Assembly (NCBI GenBank): GCA_963676415.1
Contig: OY781097.1
Location: 2,666,001-2,730,000 of the forward strand
Reading direction: 5' to 3'
Length of the DNA: 64,000 nucleotides
Source: G963662905 sp963676415
GTDB lineage: Bacteria; Bacteroidota; Bacteroidia; Bacteroidales; WRLA01
The notes beneath the pieces are model-generated. The model was not told where the DNA came from, ran no database searches, and saw nothing but the letters and a program-made list of their open reading frames with translations. Position 1 is the stretch's first letter. Each line of letters starts with the position of its first letter. Of the stretch, positions 34,398 to 42,832 are shown piece by piece. A program made the position numbers and the translations under genes.

Positions 34398-35834
34398 CTA
34401 TTGTTTCAGGTCCTTCACGGCCTCTAGTCCCAGTTCCTTTGCTTTTTCGAGCATAACCTTTTTGGCATCTTCAAAATTATTGTCGATGTGGCAATCGAGG
34501 ATGGCTTCACGGATGGTGTTTTTGATGATGCCCACTTCGCGTGAGGGCTTGATGTTGAAGGTTTCCATGATCATTTCTCCGCTAATGGGCGGTTGCCAGT
34601 TGCTCAGGCGGTCTTTTTCTTCTACCTCGGCAAGTTTTTGTTTTACCTGCTCAAAATTATTTTTGAAGCGCTTAACTTTTTCCCTGTTTTTGGATGTGAT
34701 GTCCGCGGCGGCAAGTGTCATCAGGTCGTCAATGTCATCGCCTGCTTCGAAAAGCAATCTGCGCACGGCCGAATCGGTTACGGTATCTTCAACCAGTGCA
34801 ATGGGGCGGAGGTGGAGCGACACAAGTTTCTCCACATATTTCATTTTTTCGTTCATGGGAAGCTTCATCCGGTGAAAGATCCTTTTGACCCATTTCGCGC
34901 CCAGCACTTCATGTCCGTGGAATGTCCAACCGGTTTTTGTGTCGAAGCGTTTTGTGGCCGGTTTGGCGATATCGTGCAATAAAGCGGCCCAGCGCAACCA
35001 TAAATTGTCGGTATGCGGGGCAATGTTGTCGAGGACTTCCAAAGTGTGCTTAAAATTATCTTTATGCGCTTTCCCGCCCCGGTCTTCAATGCCGCCCAGA
35101 TTTTCCAGTTCGGGCAAAATCAGTTTTAACAAACCTGTGCTGCGCAGTAACCTGAACCCTCGTGATGGATTGGGCGATAAGATAATTTTATTCAGTTCAT
35201 CATTGATGCGCTCTTTGCTGACAATTTCCAAACGGTGGGTGTTTTTTCTGATTCCGCTGTAGGTTTCGCCCTCGATAGTGAAATTGAGCTGCGTTGCAAA
35301 CCGTATGGCGCGCATCATGCGGAGTGGGTCATCAGAAAATGTAATGACCGGATCCAATGGGGTGCGTATTATTCCTTCATCAATGTCTTTCAGCCCGCCA
35401 AAAGGATCGATCAGGGTGCCGAAATTTTCTTTCATAAGGCTCAAAGCCAGGGCGTTGATGGTAAAGTCGCGCCTTTTTTGGTCATCAACGAGTGTGCCGT
35501 CTTCTACAATGGGCTTACGCGATTGGCGGTTGTACGATTCCTTTCGGGCGCCCACAAATTCAATGTCCCATTCATTGCTGCCGGGAAAATGGATTTGTGC
35601 CGTGCCAAAATTTTTGAAATAGTTGACTTTGACTTTGTCCCCCAGACGGGAAGCAACCTCCCGGGCAAATTCAATGCCGCTGCCAGTGGTTACAATGTCA
35701 ATATCTTTGCTTGCACGGCCAATGATAAGGTCGCGAACGAAACCGCCAATAACATAAGCCTCGGTATTTTTTTCGGAGCAGATGCGGCTGGCGATTTCAA
35801 AAACCGGATGTGTTAATTTGTCTGCCAGATTCAT
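34398..35834 (-). CDS. cca: CCA-adding tRNA nucleotidyltransferase with HD domain
   Basis: 478 residues. The N-terminal class II nucleotidyltransferase domain has AYVIGGFVRDLIIGRASKDIDIV with the GG and DxD motifs near 31-46, a Pol-beta-like head with DPFGGLKDIDEGIIRTPLDP and RFATQLNFTIEGET, and a C-terminal HD domain with ALLHDIAKPATKRFD (about 285-300). It builds or repairs the 3'-CCA end of tRNAs. The HD part may add phosphatase/phosphodiesterase activity as in E. coli Cca. The start ATG 35834 follows a short leader; it is transcribed away from the isocitrate dehydrogenase gene. Confidence 0.95.
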   Translation of the reverse strand: MNLADKLTHPVFEIASRICSEKNTEAYVIGGFVRDLIIGRASKDIDIVTTGSGIEFAREVASRLGDKVKVNYFKNFGTAQIHFPGSNEWDIEFVGARKESYNRQSRKPIVEDGTLVDDQKRRDFTINALALSLMKENFGTLIDPFGGLKDIDEGIIRTPLDPVITFSDDPLRMMRAIRFATQLNFTIEGETYSGIRKNTHRLEIVSKERINDELNKIILSPNPSRGFRLLRSTGLLKLILPELENLGGIEDRGGKAHKDNFKHTLEVLDNIAPHTDNLWLRWAALLHDIAKPATKRFDTKTGWTFHGHEVLGAKWVKRIFHRMKLPMNEKMKYVEKLVSLHLRPIALVEDTVTDSAVRRLLFEAGDDIDDLMTLAAADITSKNREKVKRFKNNFEQVKQKLAEVEEKDRLSNWQPPISGEMIMETFNIKPSREVGIIKNTIREAILDCHIDNNFEDAKKVMLEKAKELGLEAVKDLKQ

Positions 35835-35885
35835 ATTGTGGCCGCAAAGGTACGAACAAATGGTCGATATTTGTGTAAGTAGTGC

Positions 35886-36020
35886 TTGTCAATAATGTCC
35901 GATCTCAGCGTTATTCTTGGTATTGAAACCAGTCATCCCGTACGTACGGGACTCCTTATTTTCAATACCAAGAATGCCTCGACCTCGAACATTCTGAATC
36001 AAGCAAAGTACTTTATAGAC
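35886..36020. repeat. Dispersed palindromic element, copy C (minus orientation)
   Basis: Read on the minus strand it starts GTCTATAAAGTACTTTGCTT, then CAGAATGTTCGAGGTCGAGG, an inner palindrome around TCCCGTACGTACGGGA flanked by matching CTTGGTATTGAAA arms, and ends AATAACGCTGAGATCGGACA. It matches copy D closely at both ends, while the inner palindrome is different. Confidence 0.75.
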
Positions 36021-36030
36021 AAACTCTATG

Positions 36031-36176
36031 TAGTGCTTGTCCATAGAGTCTGGAGTTTGCTCTATAAAGTTCAAATTCAAGGCGTGTGAGAAATCTAAAC
36101 CGCAGTCCCGTAGGTACGGGATGAGGATTTAGATTTTGAGCAATCCCGAATTTTTCGGGAGACTTTATAGACGAAC
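36031..36176. repeat. Second palindrome-bearing unit beside copy C
   Basis: It begins with the same GTAGTGCTTGTC as found at 35879, holds an inverted AATCTAAA ... TTTAGATT pair around TCCCGTAGGTACGGGA and ends ACTTTATAGAC like copy C. The gap 35835-36352 has no gene besides these repeats and the promoter-like site downstream. Confidence 0.6.
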
Positions 36177-36284
36177 TCTAAGTAAGCGATGGCTCTGTTT
36201 AATAATTTAATGCAAAGCTCATAAAATACTTTCCTAAAATCAATTTAAATTTCTACTTTCTGCAGGGGGTTTCAAGCCGATTTG

Positions 36285-36292
36285 TATATTTG
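36285..36292 (+). promoter_or_regulatory. Candidate -7 element for the isocitrate dehydrogenase gene
   Basis: TATATTTG matches the Bacteroidota -7 consensus TAnnTTTG, 60 bp before the start codon. No TTTG box is found 19 bp upstream, so confidence is limited. Confidence 0.4.
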
Positions 36293-36352
36293 ATGCCTTT
36301 ATCTGAGAGTTAACGAAACAAACATTATAACATTAACCCAAAAACTGTCATC

Positions 36353-37549
36353 ATGTCAAAAAGAACAATCGTTAGTATGCCCGGAGACGGCATAGGTAAA
36401 GTGGTACTGGAACAAACAATCCGTGTTCTGGATGCTGCAGGATTTGAGGCAAATTACGTAGAAGGCGATATTGGCTGGGAATTCTGGTGCAAAGAAGGAA
36501 ATCCACTGCCACAGCGCACTGTTGACCTTCTAGAAGAGCATAAAGTAGCGCTTTTTGGAGCGATTACCTCCAAGCCAAAAGATGCTGCATTCGACGAGCT
36601 TGCTCCTGAACTGAAAGAAAAAAAGCTGGTTTATTCAAGCCCTATTGTTGGCCTTCGTCAGCATTTTAACCTGGATATTTGCCTGCGTCCTTGCCGCACA
36701 TATTCAGGAAACCCACTGAATTTCATTCGCCGCGGCGCCAACGATACCATCGAAGAACCCGAAGTTGATGTGGCAATCTTCCGTCAAAATACCGAAGGGC
36801 TTTACGGCGGTGTAGAATGGTCAAACCCAAATGATAAAGTGTATGATGCACTCATGACGCATCCGAAATTTGTGAAAAATTTTGGTGATGTGCCCCGCGA
36901 AGAACTGAGTGTTTCTACCCGTATCTTCACGAAAAAGGCTACAGAACGCATCCTCCTTGCTGCTTTTGAGCATGCTAAAAAATATGGCTATAAGTCTGTT
37001 ACTGTATGTGAAAAGCCAAACGTAATCCGTGAAACTTCAGGTATGATGTACAAAATGGCGCAACAAATCCAAAAAGCTGATTTCCCCGAAATCGAACTTT
37101 GGAATACCAACATTGATGCACAAATGATGTGGCTTACCAAAAATCCTGAAAATTACGGTGTTATCGTTGCAGGAAATATGTTTGGCGATATCGTTTCCGA
37201 TGGTTTTGCCGGTCTGATAGGCGGACTTGGTTTTGCGTGCTCTGCACAGGTAAATCCAGAAAGCGGCATTGGTGTGTTTGAACCTACCCATGGATCTGCT
37301 CCTAAGTATGCCGATTATCCGGTTTCCATTGTGAACCCGATTGCTATGGTTGAATCAGCTTGCATGATGCTCGATTTCATCGATGAGCAGGAAATGGCCG
37401 CAAAAATCCGTAAGGCTGTTGCCGAAGTGATCAAAGAAGGTAAAGTGCGTACTTACGATATGATGAAAATGAGCGGACGTGCCGATGTTGTTGAGAAAGG
37501 TGCTGCTTCTACGGCACAAATGGCCGATGCCATTATTGCCAAATTATAA
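36353..37549 (+). CDS. Isocitrate/isopropylmalate dehydrogenase family enzyme
   Basis: 398 residues with the decarboxylating beta-hydroxyacid dehydrogenase pattern: PGDGIGKVVL (9-18), LRQHFNLDICLRPCRTY (about 102-118), FRQNTEGLYGGVEW (about 144-157), the metal-binding Asp cluster around NIDAQMMWL and GNMFGDIVSDGFAGLIGGLG, and the NAD(P)-site EPTHGSAPKYADYPVSIVNP. It is most likely an NAD(P)-isocitrate dehydrogenase supplying 2-oxoglutarate. An isopropylmalate dehydrogenase assignment is less likely, because no leu genes are near. Cofactor choice cannot be fixed by eye. It is followed 9 bp later by an HD-domain gene. Confidence 0.85.
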   Translation: MSKRTIVSMPGDGIGKVVLEQTIRVLDAAGFEANYVEGDIGWEFWCKEGNPLPQRTVDLLEEHKVALFGAITSKPKDAAFDELAPELKEKKLVYSSPIVGLRQHFNLDICLRPCRTYSGNPLNFIRRGANDTIEEPEVDVAIFRQNTEGLYGGVEWSNPNDKVYDALMTHPKFVKNFGDVPREELSVSTRIFTKKATERILLAAFEHAKKYGYKSVTVCEKPNVIRETSGMMYKMAQQIQKADFPEIELWNTNIDAQMMWLTKNPENYGVIVAGNMFGDIVSDGFAGLIGGLGFACSAQVNPESGIGVFEPTHGSAPKYADYPVSIVNPIAMVESACMMLDFIDEQEMAAKIRKAVAEVIKEGKVRTYDMMKMSGRADVVEKGAASTAQMADAIIAKL

Positions 37550-37558
37550 GGAGGGTAT

Positions 37559-38110
37559 ATGAACAAACAAGTTTTAGAACTTTGGCCCGAACTGGAATGG
37601 ATACAAAATGAAGGTCTTCGCGAAAAAACAGCCAAAACCTGGGAAATTGCCCTGGAACGTTCTGTTTTAAAGCCTGAAGACCTGAACCGTATCCCTTTTA
37701 CTTTGCTTTGTGGCCCTGACCTGAAAGTTACTTTTATGGATCATAAACGCTCCGTTGTGCATATTGCCCGCGATGCCGGACAAAAAATCAATGATATGTA
37801 TCATGGCGAACTCACTTGCGATATGGATGTACTGATTGCCGGCGCAATCCTCGCTGATGTGGGCAAACTCCTTGAATATGTGCTTGATGAAAACGGTAAA
37901 GCTGTACAGGGCGCTTATGGGAAATATCTCCGTCATCCGTTCTCTGGTGTTAGTTTGGCTGAAGAATGCGGTGTCCCCGCAGAAGTGTGCCATATTATTG
38001 CAACCCATGCCGGTGAAGGCAATATGGTGAAGCGTACTACCGAAGCTTACGTAACGCATCATGCTGATTTTATGACCTTTCTGCCCTTTAAGGATCGCTT
38101 GAAAGTATAA
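37559..38110 (+). CDS. HD-domain protein with altered HD motif
   Basis: 183 residues. It has the HD-superfamily layout, with HKRSVVHIARDAG (62-74), the helix AGAILADVGKLLEY (94-107), then a conserved-looking HPFSGVSLAEECGVP (126-140), IIATHAGEG (146-154) and THHADFMTF (166-174). The usual His-Asp pair after the hydrophobic helix reads Ala99-Asp100, so one metal ligand is missing. The enzyme may use other His residues or be inactive. The gene starts 9 bp after the dehydrogenase stop behind an AAGGAGGG sequence, so it is co-transcribed with it. The terminator at 38136 ends the operon. Confidence 0.75.
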   Translation: MNKQVLELWPELEWIQNEGLREKTAKTWEIALERSVLKPEDLNRIPFTLLCGPDLKVTFMDHKRSVVHIARDAGQKINDMYHGELTCDMDVLIAGAILADVGKLLEYVLDENGKAVQGAYGKYLRHPFSGVSLAEECGVPAEVCHIIATHAGEGNMVKRTTEAYVTHHADFMTFLPFKDRLKV

Positions 38111-38135
38111 TAAATTATCACATTTTATATTATTT

Positions 38136-38168
38136 AAAGGTTCTGATTTTATAGTCAGAACCTTTTTT
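38136..38168 (+). terminator. Strong terminator after the HD gene
   Basis: A perfect 11-bp stem (AAAGGTTCTGA / TCAGAACCTTT) with an 8-base loop and a T-rich tail. Confidence 0.9.
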
Positions 38169-38545
38169 TATTTTTGGACAAATTATTTTCAGTGCTATTA
38201 CTTGATAATTGTTTATTTACTCATTGTTAAACAGTAATTTATGCATTCTTATAACAATAATTCAAATATAGTCATTAGTCCAGATCAAAAGCAATATTCC
38301 ATATTTTGGAATATGTTTAATATGTTAACAATCAGTTAATAGCAATTATTTGATAATTTTTTGTCTTAAAATTATTGGAAAGAATAATAATTGAGTAAAT
38401 TCAACTTATCAAGAAGGAGAAGTGCGCAAATTTTAAAAATTTGTTGAATGCTTCTGATTCTTGTTACGCTTGCATAGATTTCTTCGATTTGAAGATTACG
38501 GACCAAAGCAATCAGTTTTGAAAAAGAGCAATTATAGGGTTAATT
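38169..38545. other. AT-rich leader of the T9SS protein gene
   Basis: No gene is seen. It contains a small inverted pair ATATTCCA / TGGAATAT (38294-38314) and two similar TTGATAATT stretches (about 38201 and 38350). The long AT-rich leader may carry the promoter of the downstream T9SS gene, but no consensus -33/-7 pair stands out. Confidence 0.4.
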
Positions 38546-41413
38546 ATGAGGAAACTGATATGCATAGTGATCATTGTGTTTTGTTTTTCCGGACTGTCAG
38601 CCGACCATTTGCCTGACGCATCCGGCAAAGGCGAAAGCACTACAGCTTCCAAATATACGTATGTCAATGCGGCGGTTAGTTCATCGCTGGATGTTACTGA
38701 TCAGGATGCAGTGCTTGTCCTGTCCTCATTCGAAATAAGCGTTGCCAGTGGGGGAGATAATGCCCGTCAGTCCATACTTCGTTTGACCAACACTTCAGAA
38801 TCCGAATACAGTAATGAAATTATCCGGCGTCTGCAACGGGCAGAAGGAGGGGATAAGGGACTTGGTGGTTTGATCCATGTTTTTGATGTCCGCAGTCAGA
38901 CAGGAATGCAAACCTATCGTTTGCAGCATCTGACATCAGTGCAAAATAAAAATAATACGGTTCGGGCCAATGTAGTTGCAATCGGGCTGCGTTCTGCCGG
39001 AGGAGAGGATCTTCCCTATAGTTTTTGCCAGATTACAAACCCTGTACCTACAACAGCCAATCAATGGGCAGAAATCCCCGGCTTGACTACAGATTATATA
39101 AGCTTGCCATATGCAGGGAGCATATATGTCTCGTCGTCAATCAATGCACAGGCAAGTACAGGAGGTGTGCATGTGGGTTCCTGGAAACTTCAGTATTACA
39201 AACTTGGCGAGAATACCTGGAATGATTTTGGTAAAGTTGTTACACGAAGTATTTCCGGAAATCAGGATGAAGGGCTGGGCATGCTGGTAGCACTACTAGA
39301 GTACGTCCCTGCAGGAGAGTACCGCTTTCGGGTTGTTCACTATGCCAATTCTACCAGTGTTGAAACCATGAACACAAATCTGGTTGCTTTGGGTCTTTGC
39401 ACCAGTGAAGGTACCATTTTCCCTGCTTTTTCCGAATGCTCCGATCCGGGTTTGGAGGCCAGAACCAGCTTGACAACATACGTCAATGCTTTGGACCGTC
39501 CACTGATGCCTGATTCAACGGCAAGTTTATTGCAACATGCGCAGTTTTCCATGGTGGCTACCGATGTGTCGGATTCACCGGAATATACACTTAATGTTGA
39601 TAATGGTGCCACAACAAATGTTTATTCTATGCGGCAGTATATTTCCGGAAAAGATGATATACAGGCTGGAAGTATTGTGGGATTAACTAAAAACCTGATC
39701 GAGAACCAAAGTTATCTGGCATCTTTGCAGCATAAAAGTACAAGTGGAGTTGAATTAACTACATACGATATCAGCCTGGTGGGTATCATGCTTGCCGACA
39801 GGCCTGCACCGGGTTTTTGGCAGGGTTCTGTTGATGATGACTGGCATACTGCTGCAAACTGGTTCGATCGGGAAGTGCCTACAGTCGATGATCATGTTAC
39901 TATTCCGGATGGATGTACACATTACCCTGTGATCGATCAAAATGCAAGCTGCCTAAGTGTTACAATTGAACCGGGGGGATATTGCGAATTAAACAGTGAA
40001 GTTACTTTGACTGTGACCAAGGATGTATATTTGCAACATGGAGCATCTTTTATCGAAAATGGAACCTTATCGCATGGAGGAAATGTATTCGTGGATATCG
40101 CCATGGAAAAACATGTGTACCATTATATGAGCAGCCCGGTAAACAATACAACAGCAGCTTTTTCTGCTCTCGATCCAGCTTTGAACCTTGCCGAAGGGGA
40201 TGATTTTTTCTATTGGGATGAAAGTGATTTATCGGGCGATGGTCCACTTTGGATCAATATCCGCAACAGCGGTCTTTGGAATTCCTCCGGTTTTGAGATT
40301 GGAAAGGGCTATGCAATGAGTTTCAATGAAACAACAGCGGATCAAATAATTACGCTGACCGCTGCTGATTTTAATACGGGCAGTTATACAGTACCGGTCA
40401 GCAGGGTGGCTGATAATACATCATATTATTATAGCGGCTGGAACCTCATTGGAAATCCCTATCCTTCCAATATTAATATTCTGGAGTTTTTATCACAAAA
40501 TTCAGGCTCTGTTTGGGGTGCTGCCTATTTTTGGGATGAAGGCCCTGACTGGGAATGGCCACGGACCAGTGATTATGCCGCAATCAATGATTTAGGATCG
40601 GTTAGTGCAGGAGGGGCAGGAAATGCTCCTACCAACTATGTTGCCGTGGGACAGGCTTTTATGGTGTATTGCTCAAAAGAAGGAACTTCGCAAGTGAGTT
40701 TTAATGATAATATGCGTTATGGAAATTCAGCCTTTTATTTCAAGGAAGAAAAAGCCGGATTTCCTGTTTTAAAACTGGCAATGCAACATGAAAAGGCCGG
40801 TTATAATGAGCTGCTTATCGGTTTTCGCCCGGATGCTGCTATGGGAATGGATAATTTTTACGATGCCCCGAAACTGGGCGGCAACCCTGATTTTTATATC
40901 TGTATGCTTTCGCCGGAACCAAATGCCGATCAGGATCTCTGCATACAGGGACTGCCCCTTGATTTTCGTTCGTCGGTTCGGGTGCCTTTGAAGATTTACT
41001 GCGAGATGGAAAGACCGGTTTCCCTGGAAATTGCAGAACAGGAAAACCTGGATGGGTTTGCTGAAGTTTATCTGGTTTCTCAGGATGAAATGATCGCTCT
41101 GAAACCCGGCTCAAAAATAGAGCTGGACGTTGAATCCGGTGTATTTGATGAAAATTATAGTTTGATGTTCCTGAAAAGTAATGCAATTGCGGAGGAAGCA
41201 GAAGACCATGGGCAGTTTTATGCCGCAGGCAACAAACAGATCGCTTATCGTAGTGAAGAATTACCGGATCGTGTCCGGATTTTCAGTGTTTCCGGGGCAA
41301 AGGTTTTTGATGGAAAATGGAGGAATAGGATCAGGCTTCCGCAAGCCGGAGTTTATGTGGTCAGTGCCTTAAAGGACGGCGATCATTTCGCCCAAAAAGT
41401 GCTGGTTTTATAA
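38546..41413 (+). CDS. Large secreted T9SS-sorted surface protein
   Basis: 955 residues: signal peptide (ICIVIIVFCFSGLSA), then two or three related beta-rich domains of about 130 residues (each with a YVNA...SSLDV- or TSLTTYVNAL-type start, about 35-430), a WQGSVDDDWHTAANWFDREV segment (about 427-446) common in Bacteroidota surface proteins, and further beta domains (KHVYHYMSSPVNNTT near 530, SGWNLIGNPYPSNINILEF near 635). The C-terminus (VRIFSVSGAKVFDG ... AGVYVVSALKDGDHFAQKVLVL) is a T9SS sorting domain. It is exported to the surface. No enzyme motif is recognised; an adhesin or matrix role is possible. Confidence 0.85.
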   Translation: MRKLICIVIIVFCFSGLSADHLPDASGKGESTTASKYTYVNAAVSSSLDVTDQDAVLVLSSFEISVASGGDNARQSILRLTNTSESEYSNEIIRRLQRAEGGDKGLGGLIHVFDVRSQTGMQTYRLQHLTSVQNKNNTVRANVVAIGLRSAGGEDLPYSFCQITNPVPTTANQWAEIPGLTTDYISLPYAGSIYVSSSINAQASTGGVHVGSWKLQYYKLGENTWNDFGKVVTRSISGNQDEGLGMLVALLEYVPAGEYRFRVVHYANSTSVETMNTNLVALGLCTSEGTIFPAFSECSDPGLEARTSLTTYVNALDRPLMPDSTASLLQHAQFSMVATDVSDSPEYTLNVDNGATTNVYSMRQYISGKDDIQAGSIVGLTKNLIENQSYLASLQHKSTSGVELTTYDISLVGIMLADRPAPGFWQGSVDDDWHTAANWFDREVPTVDDHVTIPDGCTHYPVIDQNASCLSVTIEPGGYCELNSEVTLTVTKDVYLQHGASFIENGTLSHGGNVFVDIAMEKHVYHYMSSPVNNTTAAFSALDPALNLAEGDDFFYWDESDLSGDGPLWINIRNSGLWNSSGFEIGKGYAMSFNETTADQIITLTAADFNTGSYTVPVSRVADNTSYYYSGWNLIGNPYPSNINILEFLSQNSGSVWGAAYFWDEGPDWEWPRTSDYAAINDLGSVSAGGAGNAPTNYVAVGQAFMVYCSKEGTSQVSFNDNMRYGNSAFYFKEEKAGFPVLKLAMQHEKAGYNELLIGFRPDAAMGMDNFYDAPKLGGNPDFYICMLSPEPNADQDLCIQGLPLDFRSSVRVPLKIYCEMERPVSLEIAEQENLDGFAEVYLVSQDEMIALKPGSKIELDVESGVFDENYSLMFLKSNAIAEEAEDHGQFYAAGNKQIAYRSEELPDRVRIFSVSGAKVFDGKWRNRIRLPQAGVYVVSALKDGDHFAQKVLVL

Positions 41414-41439
41414 AAAAAGGCAACCAAAATGGCTGCCTT
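41414..41439 (-). terminator. Terminator for the DHOD-like gene
   Basis: On the minus strand a 9-bp stem (AAGGCAGCC / GGTTGCCTT) is followed by TTTTT. It sits between two convergent genes. Confidence 0.7.
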
Positions 41440-41465
41440 CTATTTAAATGTGATTCGGTAAAAAA

Positions 41466-42479
41466 CTAAACAACCGTATGTTTCTTAAAAATCTGATCCG
41501 ATTTCATCAGTATATCCACATATTGAGCGCGCTTATAAACAAAGGGATCTTTGATGTTTTTACGGCTGAGCTTGCCTTTAAAATCATCAATTTTTTCATA
41601 AGCTTTGCCGTTCATCCACTCTTCCAGATCTTTCAGCATGGTACCAATATGATCAATCTGGAATTTGTACAATGCACTGACTACCTGAACGGCATCTGCC
41701 CCGGCCAGCAGCATTTTTATAGCATCCTTGCCCTGATAAATCCCCGTATTGGCGCAAATTGATGCATCCACCTGTCCGGCAAGCAGACCGGCAAAACGGA
41801 TTGCCAGGCGGTTGTCTTCTTCGTTGCTGAGGTTGTAGGGGAAATGATGCGTCTCGCTATCAATATCGATGTCGGGTTGGAAAAAGCGGTTGAACATGAC
41901 CACGGCATCGGCTCCGGCTTCGCTCATCTTGCTTACAACCAATGGAATATTGGCATAAAACGGACTGATTTTAACGCCCACAGGAATGTTTACTTTCGAT
42001 TTGATCTCGCGGATAATATCCAGCTGTTCTTTTACTATTTCAATGCCCGGACGGCTTTCATTTTGCGGGTTCGCATAAAAATTAAGCTCAATGGCATCCA
42101 CGCCGGTTTTTTCAATTTCCATTGCCATATCGCCCCAGCTTTCCCTGTAAACGGCATTGAGGCTGGCAATCAATGGAATGCTAATGGCTTTGCGTGCCTC
42201 TTTTAATTCCATAAGGAAGGCTTTTGGACCGCTGTGCTCCAAATCAGGAAATAAACGGATCATCTCGGCATTGCGGTCTTCAAATTCGCTCATGCCTTCT
42301 TCCATTTGTAAGTTCTCTAAATGGATTTGCTCCTCAAAAAGCGATTTGTAAACGACAGCCGAAGCGCCGCTTTCTTCCATTTTTTTGAGATATTCAATAT
42401 TGGTTGCCAGATTGCTGGCTCCTACAATTATGGGGTTTTTTAGCTTTAATCCCATATAATTTGTTTTCAAATCTGCCAT
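41466..42479 (-). CDS. Dihydroorotate dehydrogenase-like flavoprotein
   Basis: 337 residues with a TIM-barrel DHOD/PreA-like pattern: MGLKLKNPIIVGASNLATNI (9-28), IPLIASLNAVYRESW (101-115), IPVGVKISPFYANIP and a phosphate/FMN-binding VDASICANTGIYQGKDAIKMLLAGADAVQV segment near 240-270. In true class 1 enzymes the active loop reads NxSCPN with a catalytic Cys; here residues 133-138 read NFYANP, so the Cys is missing and orotate formation is doubtful. The gene is divergent from nifJ (353-bp gap), a pairing seen in other Bacteroidota as far as I recall, which suggests a redox link rather than pyrimidine synthesis. Confidence 0.8.
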   Translation of the reverse strand: MADLKTNYMGLKLKNPIIVGASNLATNIEYLKKMEESGASAVVYKSLFEEQIHLENLQMEEGMSEFEDRNAEMIRLFPDLEHSGPKAFLMELKEARKAISIPLIASLNAVYRESWGDMAMEIEKTGVDAIELNFYANPQNESRPGIEIVKEQLDIIREIKSKVNIPVGVKISPFYANIPLVVSKMSEAGADAVVMFNRFFQPDIDIDSETHHFPYNLSNEEDNRLAIRFAGLLAGQVDASICANTGIYQGKDAIKMLLAGADAVQVVSALYKFQIDHIGTMLKDLEEWMNGKAYEKIDDFKGKLSRKNIKDPFVYKRAQYVDILMKSDQIFKKHTVV

Positions 42480-42778
42480 GTTGGTGATGTTTTGATTATT
42501 AATTTTGGTATTTCAATGCTTAAATGATTGAGCGTTTATTGAATAATTATACATTGCCTGATTTGTAGATAATTGTTGTTTTTAGTAGAAAAGAATCTTG
42601 TAGTCTGAATGAGTTTTGGCAGAATGTATTATTCCAACTGGCTTATAAACAGCCGACAATCTGATTTTGTTTAGGAGGGTTTAAATTAAATTGCTTCTAA
42701 ATAAGCTGAAATTATGCTTAATTAACAAAAAGGGGGCGCTGAACGGGTGCAAAATTATTAATTTCGCACGGATTTAGG

Positions 42779-42786
42779 TAAGTTTG
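42779..42786 (+). promoter_or_regulatory. Candidate -7 element for nifJ
   Basis: TAAGTTTG matches TAnnTTTG 47 bp before the nifJ start. The -33 box is not convincing. The 353-bp gap 42480-42778 is otherwise AT-rich and empty of genes. Confidence 0.45.
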
Positions 42787-42832
42787 GAAATGTAAACTGC
42801 TTAAAATAAGGCAAATAAATATTAATGGAATT

